A stretch of DNA of 64,000 nt from Mercurialis annua (lineage: Eukaryota; Streptophyta; Magnoliopsida; Malpighiales; Euphorbiaceae): assembly GCF_937616625.2 (NCBI RefSeq), contig NC_065570.1, positions 73,187,665 through 73,251,664 on the forward strand. The letters run 5' to 3'. The position numbers and the translations under genes were made by a program. The notes below the pieces were generated by a model that saw only the letters and a list, made by a program, of their open reading frames with translations, was not told the DNA's origin and did not search any database. How positions within the stretch are numbered: the first letter of the stretch is position 1; every line of letters starts with the position of its first letter. Positions 23,193 to 34,216 of this stretch are shown in pieces.

Positions 23193-24336
23193 TTCAAGTT
23201 TTCGTATAAAAATATTTTAATTATTTTTGTTTAATATGAGTCAATTTTTTATATACAAATGTAATAAATATTATTAAATAGTTATATATGTGTGTGTATC
23301 TATATTATATATAAAAGCATGAATGATGGGACATACAATTAAATTTTAAGACAACTAAATTTAAGGGCTATATTATATTTTTTATATGGACAAATTTAAA
23401 TAAGTCCTTTAATTTAAAATAATTCAAATAAGTCCTCTTCTCAATTAATTATAAAATAATAATAACAATAATATCAAAACGTATCTGACCTACCTCGCTC
23501 GAGCTGACACCTTCCCCGACCGGCTATCACCCACCTCGCTCGAGCCGTCCTCAGACCCGCTGCCATCCTCCTATGGAGAACGGCGGACAGATAGGTGTGG
23601 ATCTGAGGGAGATGGTGGCGGTCCGAGCGAGGTGGCGATAGAGTCGAATATATTTTAAATTATTTTTTTATTTTAATTTGTGGAGAAGAAGGTTTATTTG
23701 TTATATTTATAACATCAAATGTTGTTTAGAATTTATGGTAAATATGAAAAATTTATTTTGAATTTTATCCAGATTAAAGAGTTCAATTTGATGTTTTAGG
23801 TGCGATTGAAACGTAAAAAAAATAGAGTGCAATTGACGGTTTTATAAAATGAGGATGCTATTAAAAAAATTAAAAGATAGATAATTTTTCAGTCCATTAA
23901 CCTTTTTAAAATGCATTCAACACATAAAAAAAACTCTAATGAGTTTTAATCTTAAATAATTGTTTTATTTTCAATTAAAACAATTAGATCATAATTAATA
24001 AAAAAATGAGTAAAGAATTATGATGTATCTATAATATGGTCTACCTAGACATCTAATTGTCTTGCCAAACTGAAATCGGAAGATAGCTACCATAAACATA
24101 AAAAAGAATATTCTATACAAACGTCCAACCATACCATATTTACAATAAATATGAGCCTTTGTCATAGATAATTTTCTCTATTATTATGATTAAATATTTT
24201 ATATGACTAACGTATTACTAATTTATTGCACAAATAACAATATGCAACGATTGGTGTTGTTTAATTTTTTTAATATAGAAGTTGAGTTTTGATTATAAAA
24301 TTAAACAGTTTGATCGTAATTGGTAATGATGAAGAG

Positions 24337-25156
24337 CAAGGGCGGAGAACGTGGGGGCCATGCAATGGCACTTGTCCCCCAAAAGTTAATATTATGTTTA
24401 ATTTTGAGATCTAATTAGTTAAGTTGTATCATTTTTGGTAAAAACTAATAAACTAATATAATTTTATTTCAAACCTAATTTGATTTTTGGTAACATGTAA
24501 TGTAATGTAATTTTTATATTTATATATTAAATTAATTAGTAAGCCAAATTTTTATTTATTTATTTAAGAGTTCTATTAGAATAAAATGTTTTTTTTTCAA
24601 TTATTAAAATAAAATATTAAAATAGACAAATTTGTAATATCATTTTATCCCACATTTCTTAGAGAAGGAAAATTGTTGTCTTTTTACCTATAAAATAAAG
24701 TTCACTCTCTTCTTTTGAAACATCTCATTCCACACAAACTAGCCTATTTGATTTCTAAAAGCTTTTGTTTGATTTTTCTCTTAGTCTATAATTTTTTACA
24801 AATATTATTGAAATGTTTTGGACAATGTTCGAAGAAATAAGCTGGTTTTGACTGAATTTTTATATTCTCTTTATTGTCTATTTTGGCTTATTAGAGTTAT
24901 TTATACATTAACTATATCGAGTTAAATTCTATTTAGAAGATTGGTATTTAAGTAATTCATTTGTGATTCGCCAATTTATTTTTGGGAACGTTTTCGATAT
25001 AATTATATAGCACATTACGTGATTCGTTAGCATAATTAATTAAAAAAAGATTGAAATTTCGTGTCTGACATTTATTTTTTGTTTAATTAGACTAAATTAT
25101 TTTTATTCGTAAAATTAAATTTAGCCCCCCTTTAAAAAAATTTGGCTTCGTGTCTG
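24337..25156. mobile_element. hAT-like non-autonomous element
   Basis: 820 bp with short inverted termini CAAGGGCGGAG (left) and CAGACACGAAG (right, complemented), flanked by 8-mers ATGAAGAG (24329-24336) and ATGGAGAG (25157-25164), 7 of 8 identical. Eight-bp duplications with CA...TG ends mark the hAT superfamily. No transposase is visible. Confidence 0.65.
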
Positions 25157-25325
25157 ATGGAGAGGTTTTGATTTAAATAGTATCGGGCATTTTCTCTCTC
25201 TTGAAGGGTAAAGCTGCATTGAAATTGAGTTAAAAGATTTAAATATTACGTAAGAACAAGTTTGGAGGTGTTAATGTTTGTTTTCGTTCGTCTTTAAACC
25301 GTTAGTAGTGACAGAGTAGCATAGT

Positions 25326-25945
25326 CAGAGACGGAGGTAAGGTAGGGCCAGGCTGTGCCTGGGCCCTACCTCACATTAAAAGAAAAATACTTCATAGCCT
25401 AATAATCTAAGTTTATGGGTTAATTACACTTTATCATTGTGCACAATAGTAAAAAGCAACATACCATTTAATACATTACTTGGATTTGATAGAAAAATCA
25501 TTAGATTTTGTAGCAAAATATTATATAATAAAGTCTAATATGCAATTTAGATCAATATAAAAAAATATTAAAATTAGGAAGTGTATATCGAAGCCTAATT
25601 ATCATATAAATTAACATAATTTTTTTTCATATTGCATAAGCCCTATTGGAATTAAACTCTCATTTTAATTTTTCAATGTATTTCTATTCAAAACATACCT
25701 TTTTTTTTAATATTTTTCAAATATAGTAAATTTGATGCGTCTTTTTACTTTTTATTTCCATTAAGACAAATTCATTACATGTAAAATAAAATAAAATAAA
25801 AAGTCGAATTGATTTTTCATGATATTGTTTAGTTAATCAGAAAAAAACTTATTTATTTGATGTATTTTTTTGAGGTATGATATTTTATTTTTTAAAAAAG
25901 TTAAATTTGTGCCCCATCTCAATTTTGGGGCTGGCTTCGTCACTG
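25326..25945. mobile_element. hAT-like MITE with exact 8-bp target duplication
   Basis: 620 bp with ends CAGAGACGGAG and CAGTGACGAAG (right end complemented). The 8-mer AGCATAGT flanks it at 25318-25325 and 25946-25953 without mismatch. The ends resemble those of the element at 24337-25156, so the two may belong to one family. There is no coding capacity. Confidence 0.85.
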
Positions 25946-26127
25946 AGCATAGTACTGTCAAAAAGATAAAAGGAAAGTGGTGCAGTGAGTACAGTCTTCA
26001 ATAGCCTGAACAGTCTCCCCGACAACTGTGGAGCTGGCGTTCTGGCACGCACAAATTTTGTAGTAATAAAATTACTAATTAACATAATAATTATTTCTTG
26101 GGTTCAAATTGGTTAATTTTTTTTATA

Positions 26128-26408
26128 AAATGATCCGTTCCGATAGAACTGTCTATTTTATTTTTATCACACAAATTAAAAAAATCAATTATTGTTTATG
26201 AATTTTATAGAAGAAATATTTTTTTATCATACCCCTATTTAATAATAGAGTCCACTTATAATTTATTTTCAATTTACTCATTAATAAATTTTAAATAGGG
26301 ATAATATAGAAAATTTGAGTATAAAAATTGGCTACTTTTTAAAAGTGGACAAGAATTTTAGAACAAAAAAATTTCTCAAAATAGACAACTCTATTGGGAC
26401 GGAGGGAG
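26128..26408. mobile_element. Stowaway-like MITE, second copy
   Basis: The right end, complemented, reads CTCCCTCCGTCCCAATAGAG and is followed by TA; the left end carries CCGTTCCGATAGAACTGTC, an inverted match starting near a TA. The left boundary is good to a few bases. Confidence 0.7.
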
Positions 26409-26423
26409 TAGTATAAATACTAG

Positions 26424-26727
26424 ATTTAAGTGGCAATATTGCTATCTCAACTTGTAAGTAATACGATTTACATTTAATTAATTTTGTCAGTACACAAATT
26501 TGGTGATTATGGGCAATTTAACCTATTTTAATAATTTGTCCTTTTAATCTGTAAGTTATTTGTCTCCTCAATTGGAGATTTACCCCCTTAACTTATAAAG
26601 TAATTTGCTAAAATACGCTAATTGCCAATAATCACCAAGTTCGTATATTATTTTATCAACAAAGTTAATTTATATGTTAATTGTCCATTTTTTACAAATT
26701 GAATAGCCAAATTGCTATTTAAGTCAT
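26424..26727. mobile_element. Fold-back MITE with near-perfect 9-bp duplication
   Basis: The two halves are inverted copies along almost the whole 304 bp; both contain TTGGTGATTAT and GGCAATT. Flanking 9-mers AAATACTAG (26415-26423) and AAATACTCG (26728-26736) match at 8 of 9 positions. It lies 15 bp beyond a Stowaway copy. Confidence 0.7.
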
Positions 26728-26736
26728 AAATACTCG

Positions 26737-28424
26737 ACAATAATTTTATTAGATTGTTGTTTCGATTTTCACGCTAACATTTCTCCTCTTCCAATTATTA
26801 AAAAAAAGAATTTATTTAACTATACAATAATTTTTCATATTTTAATGAAATATTAAATTTTTAATATTATATATAATTTTTAATTTAAAAATTAATTAAA
26901 TATTTATAATTTGAAAAGGGTTTAACCCGTAAAAGCTTTTATGCCTTTCAAATTTTATTTATTTAAGAAATTAATAATTTTCATATAAAAAATAACAAAA
27001 TATTTTATAATTTCAAGGTTTATTTATCCAGTCCTGTTAATTTTTTATTCAATATTTTTTTATATTTTTAATTTAGGGTTAATCTCAACAAAATATCAAA
27101 CATTTGCGAGTTCATTAGGTATATTCAAAATTTTAAAATCGGATACTTTCGTAATTTCAGCATATTTTAAATCTGTTTTAGCCATTTGTGGACCAACCGA
27201 AAATTTTTCCATCTCACCCACTACATTACTGCCAACTCAGCAGAAGTCGTTAAGTGAAATTGAGTTAGCAGCATTTACAAACCCAACCAAACCAAAAATA
27301 TCCCTAACCAAATCACATGATAAACAAACCAAAATTAAATTTTATTTTTAAATCAAATGAATTAATTATATATTATAAAATTCATATATATTAAAAATAA
27401 GTAATATTTTTTAAATAATAAATTTAAAATTTAAAATCTAAGTTTAAATAAATTTATAATATCTATGGTTTAATTATATATTTACTATTTTACCTAAGTT
27501 TATATAAGTTAAGTATTTATTAATTTACTTATTAAAATTAAAATTATATTTAATTAAAATAAATCTTAATTATCACAATATCTTATTTTTATTCCAAGAT
27601 AAAATTTATTCCGAACTTTTAGTTCCCCCACCGTCTTCCGCACTCCAGCCACCGCCACCTTCATCCACTCCGGCTGGCCATCAAAAGAACTATTTTCTCC
27701 GTCAATGAAAAAACCGCCATGGAGAAGACATATCTGAGCAGGTCTTCTCCATGAATGATGAAGACAAGCTCGTCTTCTCCGCCAGTTTAATATTTTTTTT
27801 TAAATATAAATAAATAAAAATTTAAAAGATATAAATTTTAAATGTGTTTTTTAAAGAATTATATCAATTTTAATAAAATAACAAAATTTTAAAAAGAGTG
27901 CTTATGTTATTTTTATAACAAATCAACGAGTATTATCGATAGAGAATTTTTAATTATTGCTTATTTTTTTATCATTAAATATTCCAACACAGTAAACGTC
28001 TTATTAGTTTATTGTGTAAAATGACATTTTGTGTTGTATAATTATTCTTAAGAGAGAGAGAGAGAGAGAACATAAATAAAAATTTAATAGAACCGAAGCC
28101 TTTATATGGGTTAAGCCGGTTTAAATTGATACAAGTGATCATCATTTATTATGTGATGTCCGTAGAGAAGTAACCAACTTTCGAAAAATGATTTCTAATT
28201 TAAGAACTGAAATAACCGAAAAGCCCGCGAAGATATTTACGGCCATCAAAGAAACAAACAATACCAAAATCCACGAAAAAATTAAGGTTAGGGTTTCGTT
28301 CTCTTGTCTTTTCACCCTCATCGTTAATTCTGAAACTGCAATTTTCTTTCTAACACTACCAAAACAAAAATAAAATCCAAATCAAGCCCTAGCTAGTTTT
28401 TATGGGGTAAATTAGAGACAGCAA
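26737..28424. other. AT-rich intergenic DNA and PUB15-like promoter/5' UTR
   Basis: No gene to about 28.2 kb. A small inverted module of TCTTCTCC and GGAGAAGAC occurs at about 27715-27782, possibly the core of another decayed element. A (GA)n tract lies at 28051-28069. Telo-box-like AGGGTTT occurs near 28290, consistent with the 5' UTR of the downstream gene. Confidence 0.5.
28051..28069. repeat. (GA)n microsatellite
   Basis: About nine GA units some 360 bp upstream of the U-box gene start codon; GA tracts are frequent in plant core promoters and bind GAGA-type BPC factors in known cases. Confidence 0.85.
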
Positions 28425-30859
28425 ATGGTGATGGATGAAAAAGTAGAAGAAAACGGGGTAGGAGAAGCAATTGAATCAGAATCGAATTCATCAAGTCCTG
28501 ACATTGTTCAAGAAATATCAAACGTGGTTGAATCTGTTGCTCAGCTTGGCGATTATCGGAGAGCGCACCGGAAAGATTGTTTTAGCCTAGTCAGGCGTAT
28601 GAAACTTCTGTTGCCGTTTATAGAGGAGACTCGAGAGCTCGAGACATCAATTTCCGACCAGGGATTTACGTGTTTGATTAAATTAAAGAAAGCATTTGTA
28701 TTGGCTAAGAATTTGTTAAAATTATGCAACGAGGGAAGCAAGATTAATCTGGTAATTAGCATTTTCAAATTTTGCTCGAATTCAATTTGTTACATTTTCG
28801 TAAACAGAGTAACCGCACAGTTTTCCGCTGCTTATTGCCTATTTTTGTGAAAATGAAAAGTTCAGTCGCCAAAATATTCATATTACAAATCTTACTAGAA
28901 CAACTCGTTTTTTTATCAGAAGCTTGTGATTTAGTTTTTGATGCAGCAAGTTGGAAAAAACAATTCTTAATAAATTGTATATCGGTAACTTATGTAAAAA
29001 GTTTATATTGTAATAATTTTAACTCAATTTTTTGCTTTTTTCTTGGTCTCAATTTTGATTCTGACATTTCAGGCCGTGGAGAGCGAGGCTGTAATGGTGA
29101 GATTTCGAAAGGTGAATGACAAATTATACCGAGCTCTAAATTTAGTTCCTTATGATGAACTTGGGATTTCTGATGAAGTAAAAGAACAGGTATTTGGTTT
29201 TTACAAAATTACTATTTCCTGAAAGTTTCTTTCAATAGGTAGATTAATTAGTTTGATCAAAAAACGGTCTAATTAAGCGAAATCGGCATTGTTGATCAGG
29301 TGGAGCTGATGAAAGTACAGCTGAAGCGAGCGAAAGGAAGAACAGACACTCAGGATATAGAAGTGGCAATGGATATGATGGTGGTACTTTCGAAAGACGA
29401 CGACAGAAATGCCGACAGTGCTATAATAGAAAGACTAGCAAAAAAATTGGAGCTACACACTGTTGAAGATCTTCAGATTGAAACCGTAGCCATTAGGAAT
29501 CTGGTTACGGAAAAAGAAGGACAAATTTTGGAAAATCTGGATCAAATTATCGATCTTCTGAACAAATTTAAACAGATTATAGGAATGGAAGTATTTGACA
29601 TTCAAGATAATCCTATAATGCACAAGACATTGGAGAAATGCCAGTCTTTGATTATTCCTCACGAATTCCTTTGTCCGATCACGCTAGAGATAATGACAGA
29701 TCCCGTTATAATCGCGTCTGGACAGGTAATTAACTAACTAACTTCCGATATCATTAATTTGTCACATATGCAATTCTATTAGATTTTGAACAATTATCGT
29801 TTATAGACATACGAACGAGAAAGCATACAGAAGTGGTTTAGTTCGAATCACCGAACCTGTCCAAAGACGAGACGGGATTTGGATCACCTGTCAATCGCGC
29901 CAAATTACGCTCTTAAAAACCTAATCCTGCAATGGTGTGAAGCGAACAATTTTCACCTTCCTATAAAAGATATATCCATACCATCTGAAATTTACTCGGG
30001 CGATGTTAACCAGGAAATATTGTGTTTGGTCAATGATTTATCTTCAAGCCAATTGGAAGTGCAGAGGAAAACAGTGGCAAAAATTCGTCTGCTGTCGAAA
30101 GAAAATCCTGAGAACAGAATTGCAATTGCCAACAGTGGAGCAATCCCTCCATTAGTTCAAATTCTGTCATATCCAGACTCCAAAATTCAAGAACACGCAG
30201 TAACGGCTCTGTTAAATTTATCAATTGACGAAACGAATAAGAGAGTAATAGCTAAAGAAGGAGCAATTCCTGCGATAATAGAAGTTTTACAGAGCGGAAG
30301 TAGGGAAGGAAGGGAGAATTCCGCGGCGGCATTGTTCAGTTTATCGATGCTCGACGAGAACAAGGTAACGATAGGCTTGTCCGACGGAATACCGCCGTTA
30401 GTAAACTTGTTAGAGAAAGGCACAGTAAGAGGTAAAAAAGACGCTGCAACTGCATTATTTAACTTATCACTTAACCATTTAAATAAAGACAGAGCCATAG
30501 AAGCTGGCATCATAACGCCGTTACTCCAGTTGCTTGAGGACATAAAATTGGGCATGGTTGATGAGGCACTTTCGATCTTTCTATTACTTTCGTCGCACCC
30601 GAACGGGCGGAGTGCCATGGGGCACTTACCGTTCATCCACACGCTGGTGGATTTTATAAAAGACGGTACTCCGAAGAACAAAGAATGTGCAACTTCTGTG
30701 TTACTTGAGTTGGGGTCTGGTAACTCATATTTTATACTTGTGGCACTTCAATATGGTGTTTATGAGCATTTAGTTGAGATTAAAAGCTGTGGAACTAATA
30801 GAGCACAGAGAAAAGCTAATGCCCTTCTTCAACTTATGACCAAGACTGAGCAAATTTGA
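28425..30859 (+). CDS. PUB15: U-box/ARM-repeat E3 ubiquitin ligase, PUB15-like
   Basis: Exons 28425-28751, 29073-29189, 29300-29725 and 29807-30859 encode 640 residues. Order of domains: an N-terminal UND-type helical region (~25-230; [34 protein letters not shown]), a U-box (~258-330; [18 protein letters not shown], then [11 protein letters not shown] and [13 protein letters not shown]), and about six armadillo repeats (~365-640; [39 protein letters not shown]). The U-box recruits E2 and the ARM repeats bind substrate. From memory the whole protein follows Arabidopsis PUB15 rather than PUB14, notably in the N-terminal region and the [16 protein letters not shown] segment. The first Met (28425) is followed by a second at 28434; either could start translation. 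The C-terminus KTEQI and length are normal. The substrate is unknown. Confidence 0.93.
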
Positions 30860-31803
30860 GAAATTTTGCTCACCATGTCCACTTTTATTTTGGTTCAGAG
30901 CCAGACAGATCACTGTTTTGTACTTTACAAATTAATGTAGCTCATGTTTTTTTTTTTTTTTTTATGTTACTATTGTATAATTAGCAAAACCAAGCAGATC
31001 ATAAACCGTACTGTACAGAGATTTGGATAAGATGACCATTTTAAGAATATTTTTCTTTCTATTTAGAATTGCATTTTGAAAATGATAATGCTTAACTAGT
31101 CTGAACACCACGATCATCCCAGTCATCCGTTGATACATCATCAAAATGATGTCAATAATATATTTCACTTTAGGATAAACTGTCAGTTCAGTCTTTAGAT
31201 TTATGATTTAGGTTCAGATAATTCATTTTCAGCCATTTTAATCAACTAACAACAATAATCCGTATTTTCAAGTCACTTAAGGATAATTATACGATATGAA
31301 CAATTTTAAGAATTTGAATGAACAAATTTTATTCTTAATTAATTTAAAAATAGAGATTTCAAAATAAAGAATATTACTTTTAAATGAATTATTTGGTCCG
31401 GATTTAAAGACCAAATTATCTTTTGAATGACATAACGCAACCGTTGTATGCAATAGTTATTGTTAGTGATAATGGGGTGGGCCTGACCATATATAGCTAA
31501 CCAATCCAAGTCTAAGGAAATCGCATTGCAAGCACAAGCTTATCCATTCTTGGTTGAGATCTTATCTTTTTCCACAGGAACTTTTAATTTTCCTAAACTG
31601 TTAATTGTGTTGAACAGACTGAACATGAACAGTAAATGCGCATTAGGTCAAAATTACACATCAATCAGCGTAACTAGCCCCCACCATTGTGGAAAAACTT
31701 TCATGTTGCCGGCTCAATTACGATTCTAATTAGGGTCAGTGATATTTTGTTCTTTTTAGATAATGGAGCTTTGAGTGATAAAGGTGATAATACGAAAATG
31801 ATA
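30860..31803. other. 3' flank of the U-box gene, no further gene
   Basis: The 3' UTR is followed by AT-rich DNA. Predicted frames here have no recognisable similarity. Confidence 0.5.
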
Positions 31804-31957
31804 GGGAAAAGTTGAAAAATACTTGATTTTGTTAAAATAATCTCAAAAATATTTATGTTCGTTTTTATTTGCGGACAATACTTACAAAAGAAAATAAATT
31901 ACACCTAGCACTTGATTTAATAAAAACATTAAACCTAACACTTAAAATCTTATTTCT

Positions 31958-32215
31958 CTAAACCCTAAACCCTAAATCATAATAAACTCTAAACCCTAAA
32001 ACATGCTAAACCCTAAAACATGCTAAATCCTAAACCCTAAATTCTAAATCTTAAACCCTAAACCCTAAATCATGCTAAACTCTAAACCCTAAATCATGCT
32101 AAACCCTGTATCCTAAATCTTAAACCCTAAATCTTAAATCATGCTAAACCCTAAATCATGCTAAACCCTAACCCTAAAATCATAAACCCTAAACCCCTAA
32201 AATCCTAAAATCTAA
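31958..32215. repeat. Degenerate interstitial telomere-like array (CCCTAAA)n
   Basis: Many copies of CTAAACCCTAAA, interspersed with ATCATGCTAAACC and TCCTAAATCTTAAACCC variants, form a higher-order pattern of about 20-24 bp with recurrent ATCATG or ACATG spacers. All are in CCCTAAA orientation on the plus strand. Plant telomeres are TTTAGGG repeats; this degenerate array within an element is interstitial. Confidence 0.88.
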
Positions 32216-32219
32216 TTTC

Positions 32220-32412
32220 TAAGTCTTAAAAAAATGGAGTTAAATGTTGGATGAATAAAAAAATGAAGTTAAATGTTGGACGAAATAAAAAAGTTGGGTT
32301 AAGTGTTGGATGAAATAAAAAGGTGAAATCAAGTGCTGGATGAAATAAAAAGATGGAATCAAGTGCTAGATGAAATAAAAAGGTGGGATCAAGTGTTGAC
32401 AGAAAAAAAAAA
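32220..32412. repeat. ~33-bp minisatellite
   Basis: About six tandem copies of a unit resembling GTGCTGGATGAAATAAAAAG followed by GTGGAATCAA lie directly after the telomere-like array and before the right TIR. Confidence 0.85.
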
Positions 32413-33043
32413 GATGCTCAAGTATTTTTGGAATTATTTTTGATAATCAAGTGCTGAGTCTAATTTCCTCAAAATGATATTACTTAATAATTGATTTTAG
32501 CATATAAATGTTACACTCCATTTGATGTGCTGGCCCTCAATTTTCTAGCTCATATATTTTTTCTTTTTGAAAAAAATTCTTATTTCAAGAAAAATGACTT
32601 CTTTATCTCCATTTTTTTGTTTATACTGAAATACTTTTTTCTTTAAATTTAAATATGTGATTAGTGAACGTTTGGAAATAAAACCACATGCCTGCATAGC
32701 CTGTTTGAACTAATTAGGCAAAAAAATCTTTTATTCAAAAAAATATAAACTCATTTAACGGTGTAAAAATCACATTCATTTGATTGAATAGTGCATATCA
32801 ATTTTTAGAAAACGGTTATAATTTCTAATTTAAAGGATACAATTTTCTAGTTTTCTACTTCTCTTTTTTGTCTTTCAAAAACATTTAATACTTCTTTATT
32901 CTATACAATTCTACAAGAATATACAGAGCTATAATTATAGATTTATGATATTATTGATGTTTTGATTTCAAAATAGTGAATTTGTAACCTCCTTGAATTC
33001 GCGATGACATTCTCGTTGCGATTGGCTTCAAATCCATATTTAA

Positions 33044-34216
33044 GGCTTTGCTTAGTTGTGGAAATATTGCTTGTTTTTTAGAAAATTATTCCAAAAAATA
33101 AAAAAACGGAATTTGGTGTTTAATTATAGTTTTTTTTCTAATTTAGAAAACTAGGAAACAATTTTTTTAATTTTTTAAATTATAACTAATGGTTGGAAAA
33201 CATCAAAAAGATGTTTTCTACTTTTCCTTTATTAAAAGTAATTTTTAGAAAACACAATTCTCAAATTGATATTTTTGTCTAACGAGTTTAAAAAACACTT
33301 AAAAAATTAATTAAAAAAATTTAACAACAAGAATCACTATTTATTCAATCTAATTATTGATGAAAATTTTATAACTATTAACAAGCACTTGCATGTAAAA
33401 TTGGCCACAGATCGAGAAACACTTGAACCGGCGCTAAACCGCCACTTGAATTGTTCCGGGCAGTTTTGGAATCGGAAAATTCCGACTGCACCCGGTTCGA
33501 ATTTTTTTTAACATACATTAAAATAAATTTAATATAATCGATTAATTAATTATATTAACAATGAATTATATAAAAATATTTAGTAGATAATTTAAAACGT
33601 ATATTTTTTTCAATATACCAACTGACATTTTTGGTTCCATCAGAATATTGAACCAGTCTCTCTCCATTTCTAGTCCGGTTTTGACCCGGTTTAAAATTTG
33701 ATCATTTTTAAGGCAAGTCTGACCAGTCCAATTCTAAACCAATTTACCATTTAAAGAAACTTCAGCATAATTATTGAAAAAAAAATTACAAATAGAATAA
33801 CAAAATTAATTTGATGAAGTTTCTTTTAGTTGTTTCTTATCAGATGTTAGTTTAAACATAATTAATGATTTAATTATTTTATTTTTGAATTAAGCCACAC
33901 ATTCATCATGATATAAAAATGTTGCTCAGTACATATTTTCTCCTCATAGTTGAAAATATTTATTTTAAATTGATATTAAACAGTTAAAACTCGAATTTCA
34001 ATTTTTTTTGACATTGTTAAAGGTTATACAACATGTATAAAAAATAAAAATACGAGAATCTCGTAAAAAATAAGTAGTATGCTGTTTAAAATTAGAAAAT
34101 AGAAAATAGAAAATAAAATAAAAATTCAATAAGCAAACAAAATTTTGATTTTCTAATTTTCTATTTGAAAAATAAAAATTAAAAACAGAAAATATTTTTT
34201 ACAACTAAACAGGACC
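33044..34216. mobile_element. PIF/Harbinger (Tourist-like) element, probable
   Basis: The left end GGCTTTGCTTAGTTGTGGAA and complemented right end GGTCCTGTTTAGTTGTAAAA are imperfect inverted repeats resembling Tourist termini (GGxxCTGTTT). Both ends are flanked by TAA, the usual 3-bp target. The 1173-bp interior has no transposase. A 3-bp match is weak evidence, so the ends are the main support. Confidence 0.55.

Larger units (their letters stand above)
22370..24336. other. AT-rich intergenic DNA
   Basis: No gene is seen. It contains a long T-run near 22749-22773, a compound (TA)n(CA)n(CG)n(CA)n microsatellite at about 23153-23192, a SINE-like remnant at about 23010-23105, and a GC-richer block at about 23490-23645 with inverted CTCGCTCGAG and CGAGCGAGG motifs, which may be part of another decayed element. 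Confidence 0.5.
31804..32470. mobile_element. Mutator-like MITE carrying telomere-like repeats
   Basis: 667 bp flanked by exact 9-mers AAAATGATA (31795-31803 and 32471-32479). The left end (GGGAAAAGTTG...ACTTGATTTT...TCAAAAATATT) and complemented right end (GAGGAAATTAG...ACTTGATTAT...CCAAAAATACTT) form imperfect TIRs of about 50 bp. The interior consists almost wholly of a CCCTAAA-like array and a ~33-bp minisatellite. The 9-bp duplication suggests a Mutator-type transposase acted on it. It has no coding sequence. Confidence 0.75.

Noticed and set aside
30187..30681. Minus-strand open frame within the U-box gene
   Set aside because: It is antisense to the ARM repeats, with no independent signals.
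31958..32215. A chromosome end
   Set aside because: The CCCTAAA repeats are degenerate, only about 250 bp long, and have gene-bearing DNA on both sides.
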